From NCBI GenBank assembly GCA_963844235.1, contig CAWJNF010000008.1, forward strand, positions 930,001 to 994,000: 64,000 nucleotides of DNA. Reading direction: 5' to 3'. A model generated the notes under the pieces. The model saw nothing but the letters and a program-made list of their open reading frames with translations. It did not search any database and was not told where the DNA came from. Positions within the stretch are counted from its first letter, which is position 1. Each line of letters opens with the position of its first letter. Origin of the DNA: CAWJNF01 sp963844235. GTDB taxonomy: Bacteria; Actinomycetota; Thermoleophilia; Gaiellales; Gaiellaceae. The position numbers were made by a program, and so were the translations under genes. Below are positions 16,405 to 23,007 of the stretch, one piece after another.

Positions 16405-17655
16405 ATGAGCAGCAAGAACCGTAGCCGCGACGGCGTCGTCGAGCACAGGCGCCGCGACGGCACGATCGTCTACTCGATCCGCTTCCGCGACGCCACTGGA
16501 CGCCAGCACCAAGAGCGGGTCGGTACGTCCCTTGAGGGGTGGACACGGGCGAGGGCCGGGCAGGTCTGCGTGCAGCGGCGCGTCGACGTGCACCGCGAAG
16601 GCCTGCGCCACACCGTCGGCGGGGCAACCCTGAACGATTACGTCGTCCGCTTCCTCGATGTGCACCCGACCGTGCGCGGCCTCAAACCGACCAGCGTCGA
16701 GCACTACCGCGTCGCGCTCGCCCGCCTGCTCCCCGCCCTCGGCGACCGGACGCTTGCGGAGCTTGAGCGCCGGCCCGAGCTGATCGAACGCTGGAGCACC
16801 GCCGAGTTGCGGAACGGCCGGGCGCCCAAGACCGTGCTGAGCACGCTCGTCGCGCTCTCGACGTTGTGCAAGCGGGCGCAGCGCGAGCGGGTGATCCGGA
16901 CGAACCCTTGCGACCTCATCGACCGGCCCCGAACGCAGGAGCAGCCGATCGACCCGCTGAGCGCCGAGGAGATAGCCGGGCTGGTCGCGGCCCTGCGCGA
17001 GTTGGAGGCGACGGCCGGGGAAGAGAAGGACGCGGCCTGCTTCGCAACGGTCCGGCGGATGGTCGTGGTCGCTATCTCGACCGGCCTTCGCCGCGGGGAG
17101 CTGCTTGGCCTTCGCTGGGGCGATCTCGACCTCCTCGCCGGGCTTCTGCGTGTGGAGCGTGCGATCGTCCGCGGCAAGATCACGACCCCGAAGACGCGGC
17201 AGTCGCGCCGCACGCTGGAGCTTGGGCCGATGGCACGCGCCGCCGCGGAGGAGCAGTACGCCGCCTCCGCGTTCACCGACGACGACGATCTCGTCTTCGG
17301 CCACCCGACGCTGGGGACTCCGCTCGACCCCGCGAGGCTCGGCCGGGATTACATGCGTCCGGCGCTTCGCGAGGCAGGCATCCGCGAGAGCTTCCGCCCG
17401 TGGCACGACCTCCGTCATACCGCGCTCACGTTCAGCGCCGCCGTCAATCCAGGCTACGTCGTGAAGGCCCAGGCGGGCCATAGCTCGATGCAGGTGACTG
17501 ACCGCTACGTCTCGCTCGCGACCGCGTTGCTCACCGGTGCCGCAGAGAAGAGCGAAGCCTTGCTGTTCGCGGGCGATCCAGGGCCGTCTGTGCAGGAAAC
17601 GTGCAGGCGACCCGAGCCCGAGACCGTCCCCTCCGACGAAAAAGGCCCTGCTTAG
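16405..17655 (+). CDS. Tyrosine-type site-specific recombinase (integrase)
   Basis: A 416-residue integrase. An N-terminal arm-binding-like region (1-60; RRDGTIVYSIRFRDATGRQH) is followed by a SAM-like core-binding domain (about 75-165) and a catalytic domain. Catalytic residues seen are Arg in STGLRRGELLGLRWGD, Lys in TPKTRQSRRTL, HDLRH, GHSS and the Tyr of TDRYVSLA. The ATG at 16405 is chosen over 16321 because AGAGAGGA precedes it and the protein then starts like relatives. The last codons and stop lie inside attR, so the 3' end is shared with the repeat. It should catalyse insertion into and excision from tRNA-fMet. Confidence 0.95.
   Translation: MSSKNRSRDGVVEHRRRDGTIVYSIRFRDATGRQHQERVGTSLEGWTRARAGQVCVQRRVDVHREGLRHTVGGATLNDYVVRFLDVHPTVRGLKPTSVEHYRVALARLLPALGDRTLAELERRPELIERWSTAELRNGRAPKTVLSTLVALSTLCKRAQRERVIRTNPCDLIDRPRTQEQPIDPLSAEEIAGLVAALRELEATAGEEKDAACFATVRRMVVVAISTGLRRGELLGLRWGDLDLLAGLLRVERAIVRGKITTPKTRQSRRTLELGPMARAAAEEQYAASAFTDDDDLVFGHPTLGTPLDPARLGRDYMRPALREAGIRESFRPWHDLRHTALTFSAAVNPGYVVKAQAGHSSMQVTDRYVSLATALLTGAAEKSEALLFAGDPGPSVQETCRRPEPETVPSDEKGPA
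17589..17607. other. Right candidate integrase arm-type site
   Basis: TGTGCAGGAAACGTGCAGG, identical to 6512-6530 and in the same orientation. It ends 28 bases before attR and lies within the 3' end of the integrase gene. Confidence 0.6.
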
Positions 17656-17712
17656 CAGGGCCTTTCCGAGTAGCGGGGGCAGGATTTGAACCTGCGACCT
17701 CCGGGTTATGAG
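17636..17712 (-). repeat. attR: right 77-bp direct repeat with the functional tRNA 3' half
   Basis: Identical to 6361-6437. Here the block continues into the 5' half of tRNA-fMet at 17713-17744, so the element supplied a replacement 3' half and kept the tRNA intact. The repeat ends in the anticodon region. Confidence 0.93.
17641..17665 (-). terminator. Terminator of tRNA-fMet
   Basis: A perfect 11-bp stem (GCAGGGCCTTT / AAAGGCCCTGC) with a 3-base loop, followed on the minus strand by further T residues. It begins 6 bases after the tRNA 3' end. On the plus strand it may also end integrase transcription, whose stop codon is in the loop. Confidence 0.85.
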
Positions 17713-17744
17713 CCCGGCGAGCTACCTGACTGCTCCACCCCGCG
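17671..17744 (-). tRNA. Initiator tRNA-fMet (anticodon CAU)
   Basis: 74 bases without encoded CCA. The minus strand starts CGCGGGGTGGAGCAG. The anticodon loop is CTCATAA, flanked by three G-C pairs (GGG/CCC), and the T-arm is GCAGGTTCAAATCCTGC. Position 1 C faces U (C1-U72), the unpaired end that marks initiator tRNAs. The 3' half lies in the att repeat of the integrated element. Confidence 0.96.
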
Positions 17745-17820
17745 TCGCGATCTCCAGTATAGCCACCGATCGGAGCCTCGGGACGCCGCGCATCGGCTCT
17801 GCGCGGCTACGATCGCGGGC

Positions 17821-18144
17821 GTGCCCTGGTGGACGATCGTCTGCTGCGCGGTCTTCGGCGTTCTCGTGCTGTCGACCTCGATCGTCGCGCTCGTCGCCAC
17901 GATGCGAATGCTCCGCTCGCTCAACCGCTTCGGCAAGACTCTCCAAGAGGTCTCGGGGGAGCTCCCGCCGCGTTTCGAGGCGCTCTCGGCCCGGAGCGAG
18001 ACGGCTGCGGCGAAGGCCGAGCTGCTGAACGAGGCTCTGGCCCGACTCCAGGCCTCGCGCGAGCGCGCCGGCGTCCTCCTCTGGGCCCTCGAGGACGTCC
18101 GCCGGCTGCTCGGCGCGTACCGCTGGCTGACGTCACCGAAGTGA
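17821..18144 (+). CDS. Small single-span membrane protein
   Basis: A 107-residue protein with an N-terminal membrane helix (WWTIVCCAVFGVLVLSTSIV, then ALVATM) followed by a charged, probably coiled-coil region (about 30-95). A GTG start is used. No family is recognised. Its stop overlaps the start of the Ppx/GppA gene (GTGA), so the two are likely translated together. A link with polyphosphate or stringent-response control is only suggested by position. Confidence 0.6.
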   Translation: MPWWTIVCCAVFGVLVLSTSIVALVATMRMLRSLNRFGKTLQEVSGELPPRFEALSARSETAAAKAELLNEALARLQASRERAGVLLWALEDVRRLLGAYRWLTSPK

Positions 18145-19061
18145 CGCGCGTCTCGGTCGTCGATCTCGGCTCGAACTCGACCCGCCTGCTCGTCGCCGAC
18201 GTCGAAGACGACGTCGTGCACGAGATCGAGCGGCGGGTCACGATCACGAAGCTCGGCGAGCGCGTCGACGGCGACCGCCAGCTGCTCCCGGACGCGGTCG
18301 CTCGCGTCCATGCCTGCCTCGAGACCTACCGGAACCTCATCGACGACCACGAGCCCGAGCGGACCCTCGCGTACGCCACCAGCGCCGTCCGCGACGCAGG
18401 CAACCGGGCCGAGTTCCTGGACGGCGTCGAACGGCGCTTCGACCTCCCGACACGCCTGCTCTCAGGCGAGGAGGAGGCTCTGCTCACGTTCCGTGGCGTC
18501 TCGACAGGCCGTCCGCTCCTCGAGCCGACGGTCATCGTGGATCTCGGGGGCGGCTCGACAGAGATCGTCATCGGCGACGCCTCCGGGCTGACGTTCCACG
18601 CCAGCCTCGACATCGGCTGCGTGCGGCTCGCGGAGCGCTTTGCGCGCGCGGACGCGCTCGAGGCCTGCGACGCCGAGGCGCTCGTCCTCCACGTCCGCAG
18701 GCTGCTCATGGAGCAGATTCCACTCGACTCGCTACCGGCGCACGGCATCGGAGCTGCCGGCACGGTGACGACGCTCGGAACGCTCCACCTCGGCCTCGAC
18801 GAGGAGGATCCGGAGGTTCTCCACGGGCATCGGCTCCCGGCCGCCTGGATCAGCGCTGAGGCGGGACGCCTTGCCGCGACCCCGGTTGCCGAGCTCCGCC
18901 GGCGCGCGGGAATCGAGCCGGAGCGGGCGGCCGTAATCGGTCCCGGAGCACTCGCGGTCGCGGAGATCGTCGCCTTCTTCGAACTCGACGAGCTCGAGAT
19001 CTCGGAGGCGGACATCCTCCACGGCGTGGCCCTCGAGACGGCCGGCGTTCGCACTCCTTAA
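18141..19061 (+). CDS. Ppx/GppA family phosphatase (exopolyphosphatase-like)
   Basis: A 306-residue protein of the actin-like ATPase fold. It shows phosphate-1 VVDLGSNSTRLLVAD (about 5-19), the Ala-Thr-Ser-Ala-Val-Arg-Asp segment (YATSAVRDAGNR), LSGEEEALLTF, phosphate-2 VIVDLGGGSTEIV, and GAAGTVTTLGTL near the C-terminal third. Short members like this hydrolyse polyphosphate or pppGpp in the cytoplasm. Actinobacterial genomes usually keep ppx near eno/ftsB/DUF501; here it is elsewhere. The GTG start overlaps the upstream stop, showing coupling. Confidence 0.93.
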   Translation: MTRVSVVDLGSNSTRLLVADVEDDVVHEIERRVTITKLGERVDGDRQLLPDAVARVHACLETYRNLIDDHEPERTLAYATSAVRDAGNRAEFLDGVERRFDLPTRLLSGEEEALLTFRGVSTGRPLLEPTVIVDLGGGSTEIVIGDASGLTFHASLDIGCVRLAERFARADALEACDAEALVLHVRRLLMEQIPLDSLPAHGIGAAGTVTTLGTLHLGLDEEDPEVLHGHRLPAAWISAEAGRLAATPVAELRRRAGIEPERAAVIGPGALAVAEIVAFFELDELEISEADILHGVALETAGVRTP

Positions 19062-19127
19062 CCCGTAGTTCGGCGGCCTTAACCGCCGACAACGAGCGGT
19101 GAATGCTGCAACGGGTAGAAGGTAAGC

Positions 19128-20141
19128 ATGAACCGACGCCTGCTCCTTCCGGTCGCCGTCGCGCTCCCACTGGCCGCTTTCGCGGCGGGATGCGGCGCCT
19201 CGGCGACGAGCTCCGCCGACCCTGCTGAAGAGCAGGTCGTCGCCGCGGAGCCCCTCGTTCTCGCCACAGGAAACCTCGATCTGATCCCGTCGCTCGTCGA
19301 GCGCCTCCAGCCGTCCATCATCTCCGTGCAGGTCCAGACCGGCGAAGGCGGCGGCCAGGGCTCCGGCGTCGTCTGGGACGGCCCGAACGGCCTCATCGTC
19401 ACGAACAACCACGTCGTCGAGGGCGCAACCGCCGTCGAGATCGAGCTCGCGAGCGGCGAGCGCGTCCCGGCCCGCGTTCGCGCCACCGACCCGGAGACCG
19501 ATCTTGCGGTCATCGAGGTCGACCGTACAGACCTCCCCACGGCCGAGTTCGCGACCGAGCTGCCGCGTGTCGGAGAGCTCGCGCTCGCGATCGGCAACCC
19601 GCTCGGCTTCGAGAACACTGTCACGGCCGGCATCGTCTCGGCCCTCCACCGCAGCCTCGAGGGAAGCTCCCCGTACATCGACCTGATCCAGACCGACGCA
19701 CCGATCTCGCCCGGCAACTCGGGCGGCGCCCTCGTCGACGCCGAGGGCCGCGTCATCGGCATCAACTCGGCAGGACTCCCACCGGACACCCGCGCCAACT
19801 CCCTCGGCTTCGCTATCCCGTCGACCACGGTTCGGGCGATCGTCGAGCAGCTCGTCGAGCGAGGCGAGGCCGGTCATGCGCTTCTCGGCGTCTCCTCCGA
19901 GGCAGCCGAAGGCGGCGTGCGCGTCGTCTCGGTGACGGCCGGCTCCGCCGCAGACGCGGCCGGGCTCGCTGAAGGCGACCTGATCACCGCAATCGACGGT
20001 ACCTCGGTGACATCGGCCGAGGAGCTCGTCTCGGAGCTCCGTGCCCGCGTGCCGGGCGACGTCGTGAGCCTCACGATTCTCCGCGGCAGCAGCGAGCTCA
20101 CGGTCGAGGCGGCCCTGGGCGACCGCTCGCAGGTCGCGTAA
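19128..20141 (+). CDS. HtrA/DegP-like serine protease with PDZ domain, lipoprotein
   Basis: A 337-residue protein. A lipoprotein signal ends at C22 (LAAFAAGC). The trypsin-like domain covers about 55-220 with H95 (VTNNHVVEG), D125 (ETDLAVIEV) and S198 (ISPGNSGGAL). One PDZ domain occupies about 235-325 (VTAGSAADAAGLAEGDLITA). Proteins of this type degrade or chaperone damaged envelope proteins and are regulated by their PDZ domain. It should be anchored outside the cell membrane. All catalytic residues are present. It is convergent with the sugar dehydrogenase gene, with a shared hairpin between them. Confidence 0.95.
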   Translation: MNRRLLLPVAVALPLAAFAAGCGASATSSADPAEEQVVAAEPLVLATGNLDLIPSLVERLQPSIISVQVQTGEGGGQGSGVVWDGPNGLIVTNNHVVEGATAVEIELASGERVPARVRATDPETDLAVIEVDRTDLPTAEFATELPRVGELALAIGNPLGFENTVTAGIVSALHRSLEGSSPYIDLIQTDAPISPGNSGGALVDAEGRVIGINSAGLPPDTRANSLGFAIPSTTVRAIVEQLVERGEAGHALLGVSSEAAEGGVRVVSVTAGSAADAAGLAEGDLITAIDGTSVTSAEELVSELRARVPGDVVSLTILRGSSELTVEAALGDRSQVA

Positions 20142-20156
20142 CCGGACGATCCCTGG

Positions 20157-20178
20157 GGGCCGGCTTGCGGCCCGGCCC
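20157..20178. terminator. Hairpin between convergent genes
   Basis: GGGCCGG (20157-20163), an 8-base loop, CCGGCCC (20172-20178), then TTT on the plus strand. Probably ends transcription of the protease gene. Confidence 0.55.
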
Positions 20179-20187
20179 TTTGGTGAC

Positions 20188-21321
20188 CTACTCCCCCGCC
20201 GCCAGCCTGAAGATGCGACCGGTGCGGGCGACGAGGTAGAGCTCGCCCGCCCCGTCCTCGCCGAAGGAGGCGAGCGCCGTGCCGAGGACGAGCTCCCGCC
20301 GCACACGCGTGGGATCGGCCGGGTCGATGCTCCACACGACTCCCTTGCAGAAGTCCCCGTAGAAGTACCGCCCGGAAGCGCTCGGGACGGCAGAGCCGCG
20401 ATAGACGTAGCCGCCGATGACAGAGCAGCCGACTCGATGCGTGTACGTCACCACGGGCCAGACGAGCTCCCCGGGGCCGCGCGGCTCGTTGTGGCCGCCC
20501 TCGTCCCAGACGACTTCGTCGTAGCCCTCGAAGCCGTCCCAGCCGAGGTTGGCGAGGCCGGTGCCGGCCGGAAGCCGGTCGATCTCCTCGACGTCGTTCT
20601 CCCCCACGTCGCCGATCCAGAGGTCGCCGGTCTCGCGATCGAAGGAGAACCGCCAGGGATTGCGCAGGCCGTATGCCACCACGGTCCAACGGTCGTCGTC
20701 TAGACGCAGCACCTTGCCGAGATAGTCGCCCTCGTCGAGCGATTGCGGATGCACCTGAGAGCCGGCGTCGTCGCCGATCGCCGCGTACAGCTTTCCCTCG
20801 GGCCCGTACTGCAGCTGACCGCCGAAGTGGCGCTCGGTCTCCTTGGGCACGAGGAGCAGGAGGCGCGCCGAGCCGTCGACCACGCGGCCCTGCTCCGCCC
20901 GGTACTCGACGATGTTCACGTCGCCGTGCCGGTCGGTGTAGAAGACGGCGAGGCGTCCGCTCGTCGGGTAGTCGGGCGCGAAGGCGATGGAAAGCAGGCC
21001 GAGCTCCGTCAGCTCGCCCTTCGCCCCTGTCAGCACCTGCGCCGACAGGTCCAGAAAGGGCTCGGGCAGGAGGCGGCTTCCTTCCACGACGCTGACGACT
21101 CCGGCCTGGCCGACGACGTAGAGCCTGCCCGGCTCGCCCGGAGCGACGGCGACGTGGACGGGACGATCGAGCCCCGAGACGACCTCGTCGGCGCGCAGCG
21201 CCGTTCCGGCAACGGTCTCTGCCGGTGGCGCCTCGACCCCGCCGCCGCCGCAGGCCACGGTCACGAGGATGACCATCAGGGCGAGGGCCACGCATGCCGG
21301 GGGTGGTAGTCGAACCCACAT
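20188..21321 (-). CDS. PQQ-dependent sugar dehydrogenase (soluble GDH/YliI-like), lipoprotein
   Basis: A six-bladed propeller of the GSDH family, about 377 residues from the ATG used here. Typical segments are SGLDRPVHVAVAPG, RLYVVGQAGVVSVV, LSIAFAPDYPTSGRLAVFYT, YGPEGKLYAAIGDDAG, VAYGLRNPWRFSFDRETGDL with WIGDVGENDVEEID, and RYFYGDFCKGVVW. The family oxidises aldoses with PQQ. A lipobox (VILVTVAC) shows outer-surface anchoring. The start is uncertain: ATG 21321, GTG 21291 and ATG 21276 are possible, and the first lies inside a tRNA-Leu remnant, so the N-terminus MWVRLPPPA may be an accidental fusion. Confidence 0.88.
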   Translation of the reverse strand: MWVRLPPPACVALALMVILVTVACGGGGVEAPPAETVAGTALRADEVVSGLDRPVHVAVAPGEPGRLYVVGQAGVVSVVEGSRLLPEPFLDLSAQVLTGAKGELTELGLLSIAFAPDYPTSGRLAVFYTDRHGDVNIVEYRAEQGRVVDGSARLLLLVPKETERHFGGQLQYGPEGKLYAAIGDDAGSQVHPQSLDEGDYLGKVLRLDDDRWTVVAYGLRNPWRFSFDRETGDLWIGDVGENDVEEIDRLPAGTGLANLGWDGFEGYDEVVWDEGGHNEPRGPGELVWPVVTYTHRVGCSVIGGYVYRGSAVPSASGRYFYGDFCKGVVWSIDPADPTRVRRELVLGTALASFGEDGAGELYLVARTGRIFRLAAGE

Positions 21322-21350
21322 CCCCCCGGGGGCAGAGGATTCCAAGTCCA
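21295..21350 (-). repeat. Partial tRNA-Leu 3' half, scar of an older integration
   Basis: The 56 bases match 22205-22260 (acceptor end, T-arm, variable arm and anticodon stem of the intact tRNA-Leu) with 5 differences. The 5' half is absent, and the anticodon-loop copy has drifted from TTAA to TTGG. It lies on the 3' side of the intact gene, the position expected for a displaced 3' half. Confidence 0.75.
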
Positions 21351-21960
21351 AGAAAGGCGTCGGCTCGGAGATGGCTTGGGTAGGCGCGATGCTGCATGGC
21401 GAGCGGGTTCGGGACACCCTCGACGCTGGGTTGGTGTGGCTCTCTTCGGGCCCGTCAACCGAGTGGTGCCACGCGCTCAGCGTTTCTCCAGTGCGTCACA
21501 AGCGTTCCGCAAGCACGTGGGCATACCGTCGTTGGTGATACACAGGCGACCGGAAGCGAGGGGCACGATGTTCAGCACCAGGTCGATCGGCGCTGTGACG
21601 TTGGAGACCTTCGACCCGCGGGTGCCTTTCGCGAAGACCGTATTCGGCGCGTCGGCACGGCGCCCGCAGTCTCCCGTGGGAGGGGCGACCCTCGATCGTG
21701 CCGAAGCATCCCGTCGGTCGGTCTCGGGCCTGGCCTGGACGCTTCGCCGCCGCCGAGTGCCCGTCCGCCCGCGTGCGCACACGAGCTCCGGAGCGTCGTA
21801 GGTGCCAGGCAGCCGTCCATCGCGTCCAGCCTGTAGCTCCCCGTTCGTTAGCAGCGCGTTGGCACGGCGGCGGCTCGACGGGGCGTCCGTCCGAGCCCAC
21901 GCGGGAACAAAGCCGTTGCGGGCACAGTCAAGACAAGGAAGAGACGATGGGAAGGGCAGC
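21351..21960. other. Sequence between tRNA-Leu scar and small HNH-like frame; no clear gene
   Basis: Several open frames exist on both strands (for example 21477-21962 minus), but none has a family pattern or good ribosome site. Codon use is erratic compared with neighbours. It is probably decayed remains of the element once inserted at tRNA-Leu. Confidence 0.4.
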
Positions 21961-22137
21961 ATGAATCTCGATCACGCCCTCGAGCTGGCTATCTACAGGC
22001 GAGACGCGTGGCGCTGCATCCGGTGTAGCTCGATCGTCGACGTCAGGATCTACCGACACGGCGAGCCGAACGCCGACCATCCCAGATGCTACGGCACCTA
22101 CTGTGCCAACTGCGCGGCACGGATGCCTCACCTGTGA
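21961..22137 (+). CDS. Short Cys-rich, HNH-like fragment
   Basis: A 58-residue frame: LELAIYRRDAWRCIRCSSIV, then NADHPRCYGTYCANCAAR. Two CxxC pairs (CIRC and CANC) and a preceding RRDAWRC segment resemble the zinc-ribbon start of HNH nucleases, but the frame ends before any HNH catalytic part. GGGAAGGGC precedes the ATG. It lies in the tRNA-Leu-bounded scar and may be a truncated element gene or a small zinc protein. Confidence 0.4.
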   Translation: MNLDHALELAIYRRDAWRCIRCSSIVDVRIYRHGEPNADHPRCYGTYCANCAARMPHL

Positions 22138-22204
22138 ACATCGCTGGCCACACGACCTGAGCCCGCTCGCCGCACCTGGGCAGACTCGCGAGACGGCCCT
22201 GAAA

Positions 22205-22287
22205 TGCCGGGGGTGGGAGTCGAACCCACATGCCCCTGGGGGCAGAGGATTTTAAGTCCCCCGCGTCTACCGTTCCGCCACCCCGGC
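22205..22287 (-). tRNA. tRNA-Leu (anticodon UAA)
   Basis: 83 bases without CCA. The minus strand starts GCCGGGGTGGCGGAACGG. The anticodon loop is CTTAAAA, there is a long variable arm (CTGCCCCCAGGGGCAT), and the T-arm is GTGGGTTCGACTCCCAC. Acceptor ends GCCGGGG and CCCCGGC pair fully. It is the target of the older insertion scar at 21295. Confidence 0.95.
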
Positions 22288-22311
22288 GTCCTTCGGATTA
22301 TGCGCTGCCGC

Positions 22312-22962
22312 TCAGTTGGTGCCGGGCTGCATCGCGTCGGGGCTGAAGCGCTCGGGGCCCTGGAAGCGGTAGGACTCTGTGAACTCGTCGAAGGCCTCTT
22401 CGGAGAAGGCCGGGCACGTCATGAGCTGGGTCCAGGCAGTCACCGCGATCTTGTCCTCGAGCCCTGGCAGCGGCGCCACGATGATGCCGTTCGGGTCCTC
22501 GGAGTACCACGCGACGATGCTGTCGATCTCGGATTGCGGTACCTGGTCGCCGTACTGGACGACGATGGCGCCGTGCTCGAGGTTGTGGACGAGCAGCATC
22601 TGATCGACGGGATCGCCGTACACGTTGTAGATCGCTGGGACCGGGTTGTGGCTGCCGCTCGTCGGCGGGAAGGAGTTGTACTCGTAGCCCGCGGGAAGCG
22701 CCTCGACATGCTCCCGCCCCTGCTCTGGGAACGTCTCCGTCGTACACCCGCCGGCTGTGACCTCCGCGCCCGCCTCGTCGCCGCCGCCGAGGGCAATCGC
22801 GAGCACGGCCGCAACCGCGATCAGGACGATCGCGCCGATCAGCCCGAGGAACATCAGCCTCGTCTTGCGCGGGTCGCGGGGTCCCTTGGTGGACGTGGTG
22901 CCGGCGCGCGGCGCCTGTACGGGCCGCGGCGGAGGAGGAGTGCGCGGCTTCTTCTTGGCCAC
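22312..22962 (-). CDS. DUF3105 domain membrane protein
   Basis: A 216-residue protein. A basic, proline-rich N-terminus (1-34) is followed by one membrane helix (about 36-58) and a DUF3105 domain outside. Typical DUF3105 motifs are PPTSGSH (99-105), HNLEHGAIVV (126-135), and a late WTQLMTCPAFSEEAFDEFTE with YRFQGPER. The conserved His residues suggest metal binding, but the function of the family is unknown. The stop is 24 bases from the tRNA-Leu gene. It may be co-transcribed with the helicase gene upstream (45 bases apart). Confidence 0.92.
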   Translation of the reverse strand: MAKKKPRTPPPPRPVQAPRAGTTSTKGPRDPRKTRLMFLGLIGAIVLIAVAAVLAIALGGGDEAGAEVTAGGCTTETFPEQGREHVEALPAGYEYNSFPPTSGSHNPVPAIYNVYGDPVDQMLLVHNLEHGAIVVQYGDQVPQSEIDSIVAWYSEDPNGIIVAPLPGLEDKIAVTAWTQLMTCPAFSEEAFDEFTESYRFQGPERFSPDAMQPGTN

Positions 22963-23007
22963 GACGCTGAGCGTAGCAAGCAGCCCGCCCGGCCCCGTAT
23001 GCGATCG

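Larger units (their letters stand above)
6361..17712 (+). mobile_element. Integrated element of about 11.35 kb in the initiator tRNA gene
   Basis: Perfect 77-bp direct repeats (6361-6437 and 17636-17712) bound the element. The right copy is the 3' half of an intact tRNA-fMet gene plus its terminator; the left copy is the displaced 3' half. A tyrosine integrase and an excisionase lie just inside the right end, and an identical 19-base tandem motif lies inside each end. Other contents are a prim-pol/DUF3987 replication block and cargo (DUF5681, a cysteine-rich peptide and SigZ-like sigma factor, an MFS exporter, an ArsM-like stub, a beta-propeller), almost all frameshifted. No conjugation or virion genes are recognisable, so it looks like a decayed replicative integrative element or phage satellite. 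Confidence 0.9.
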
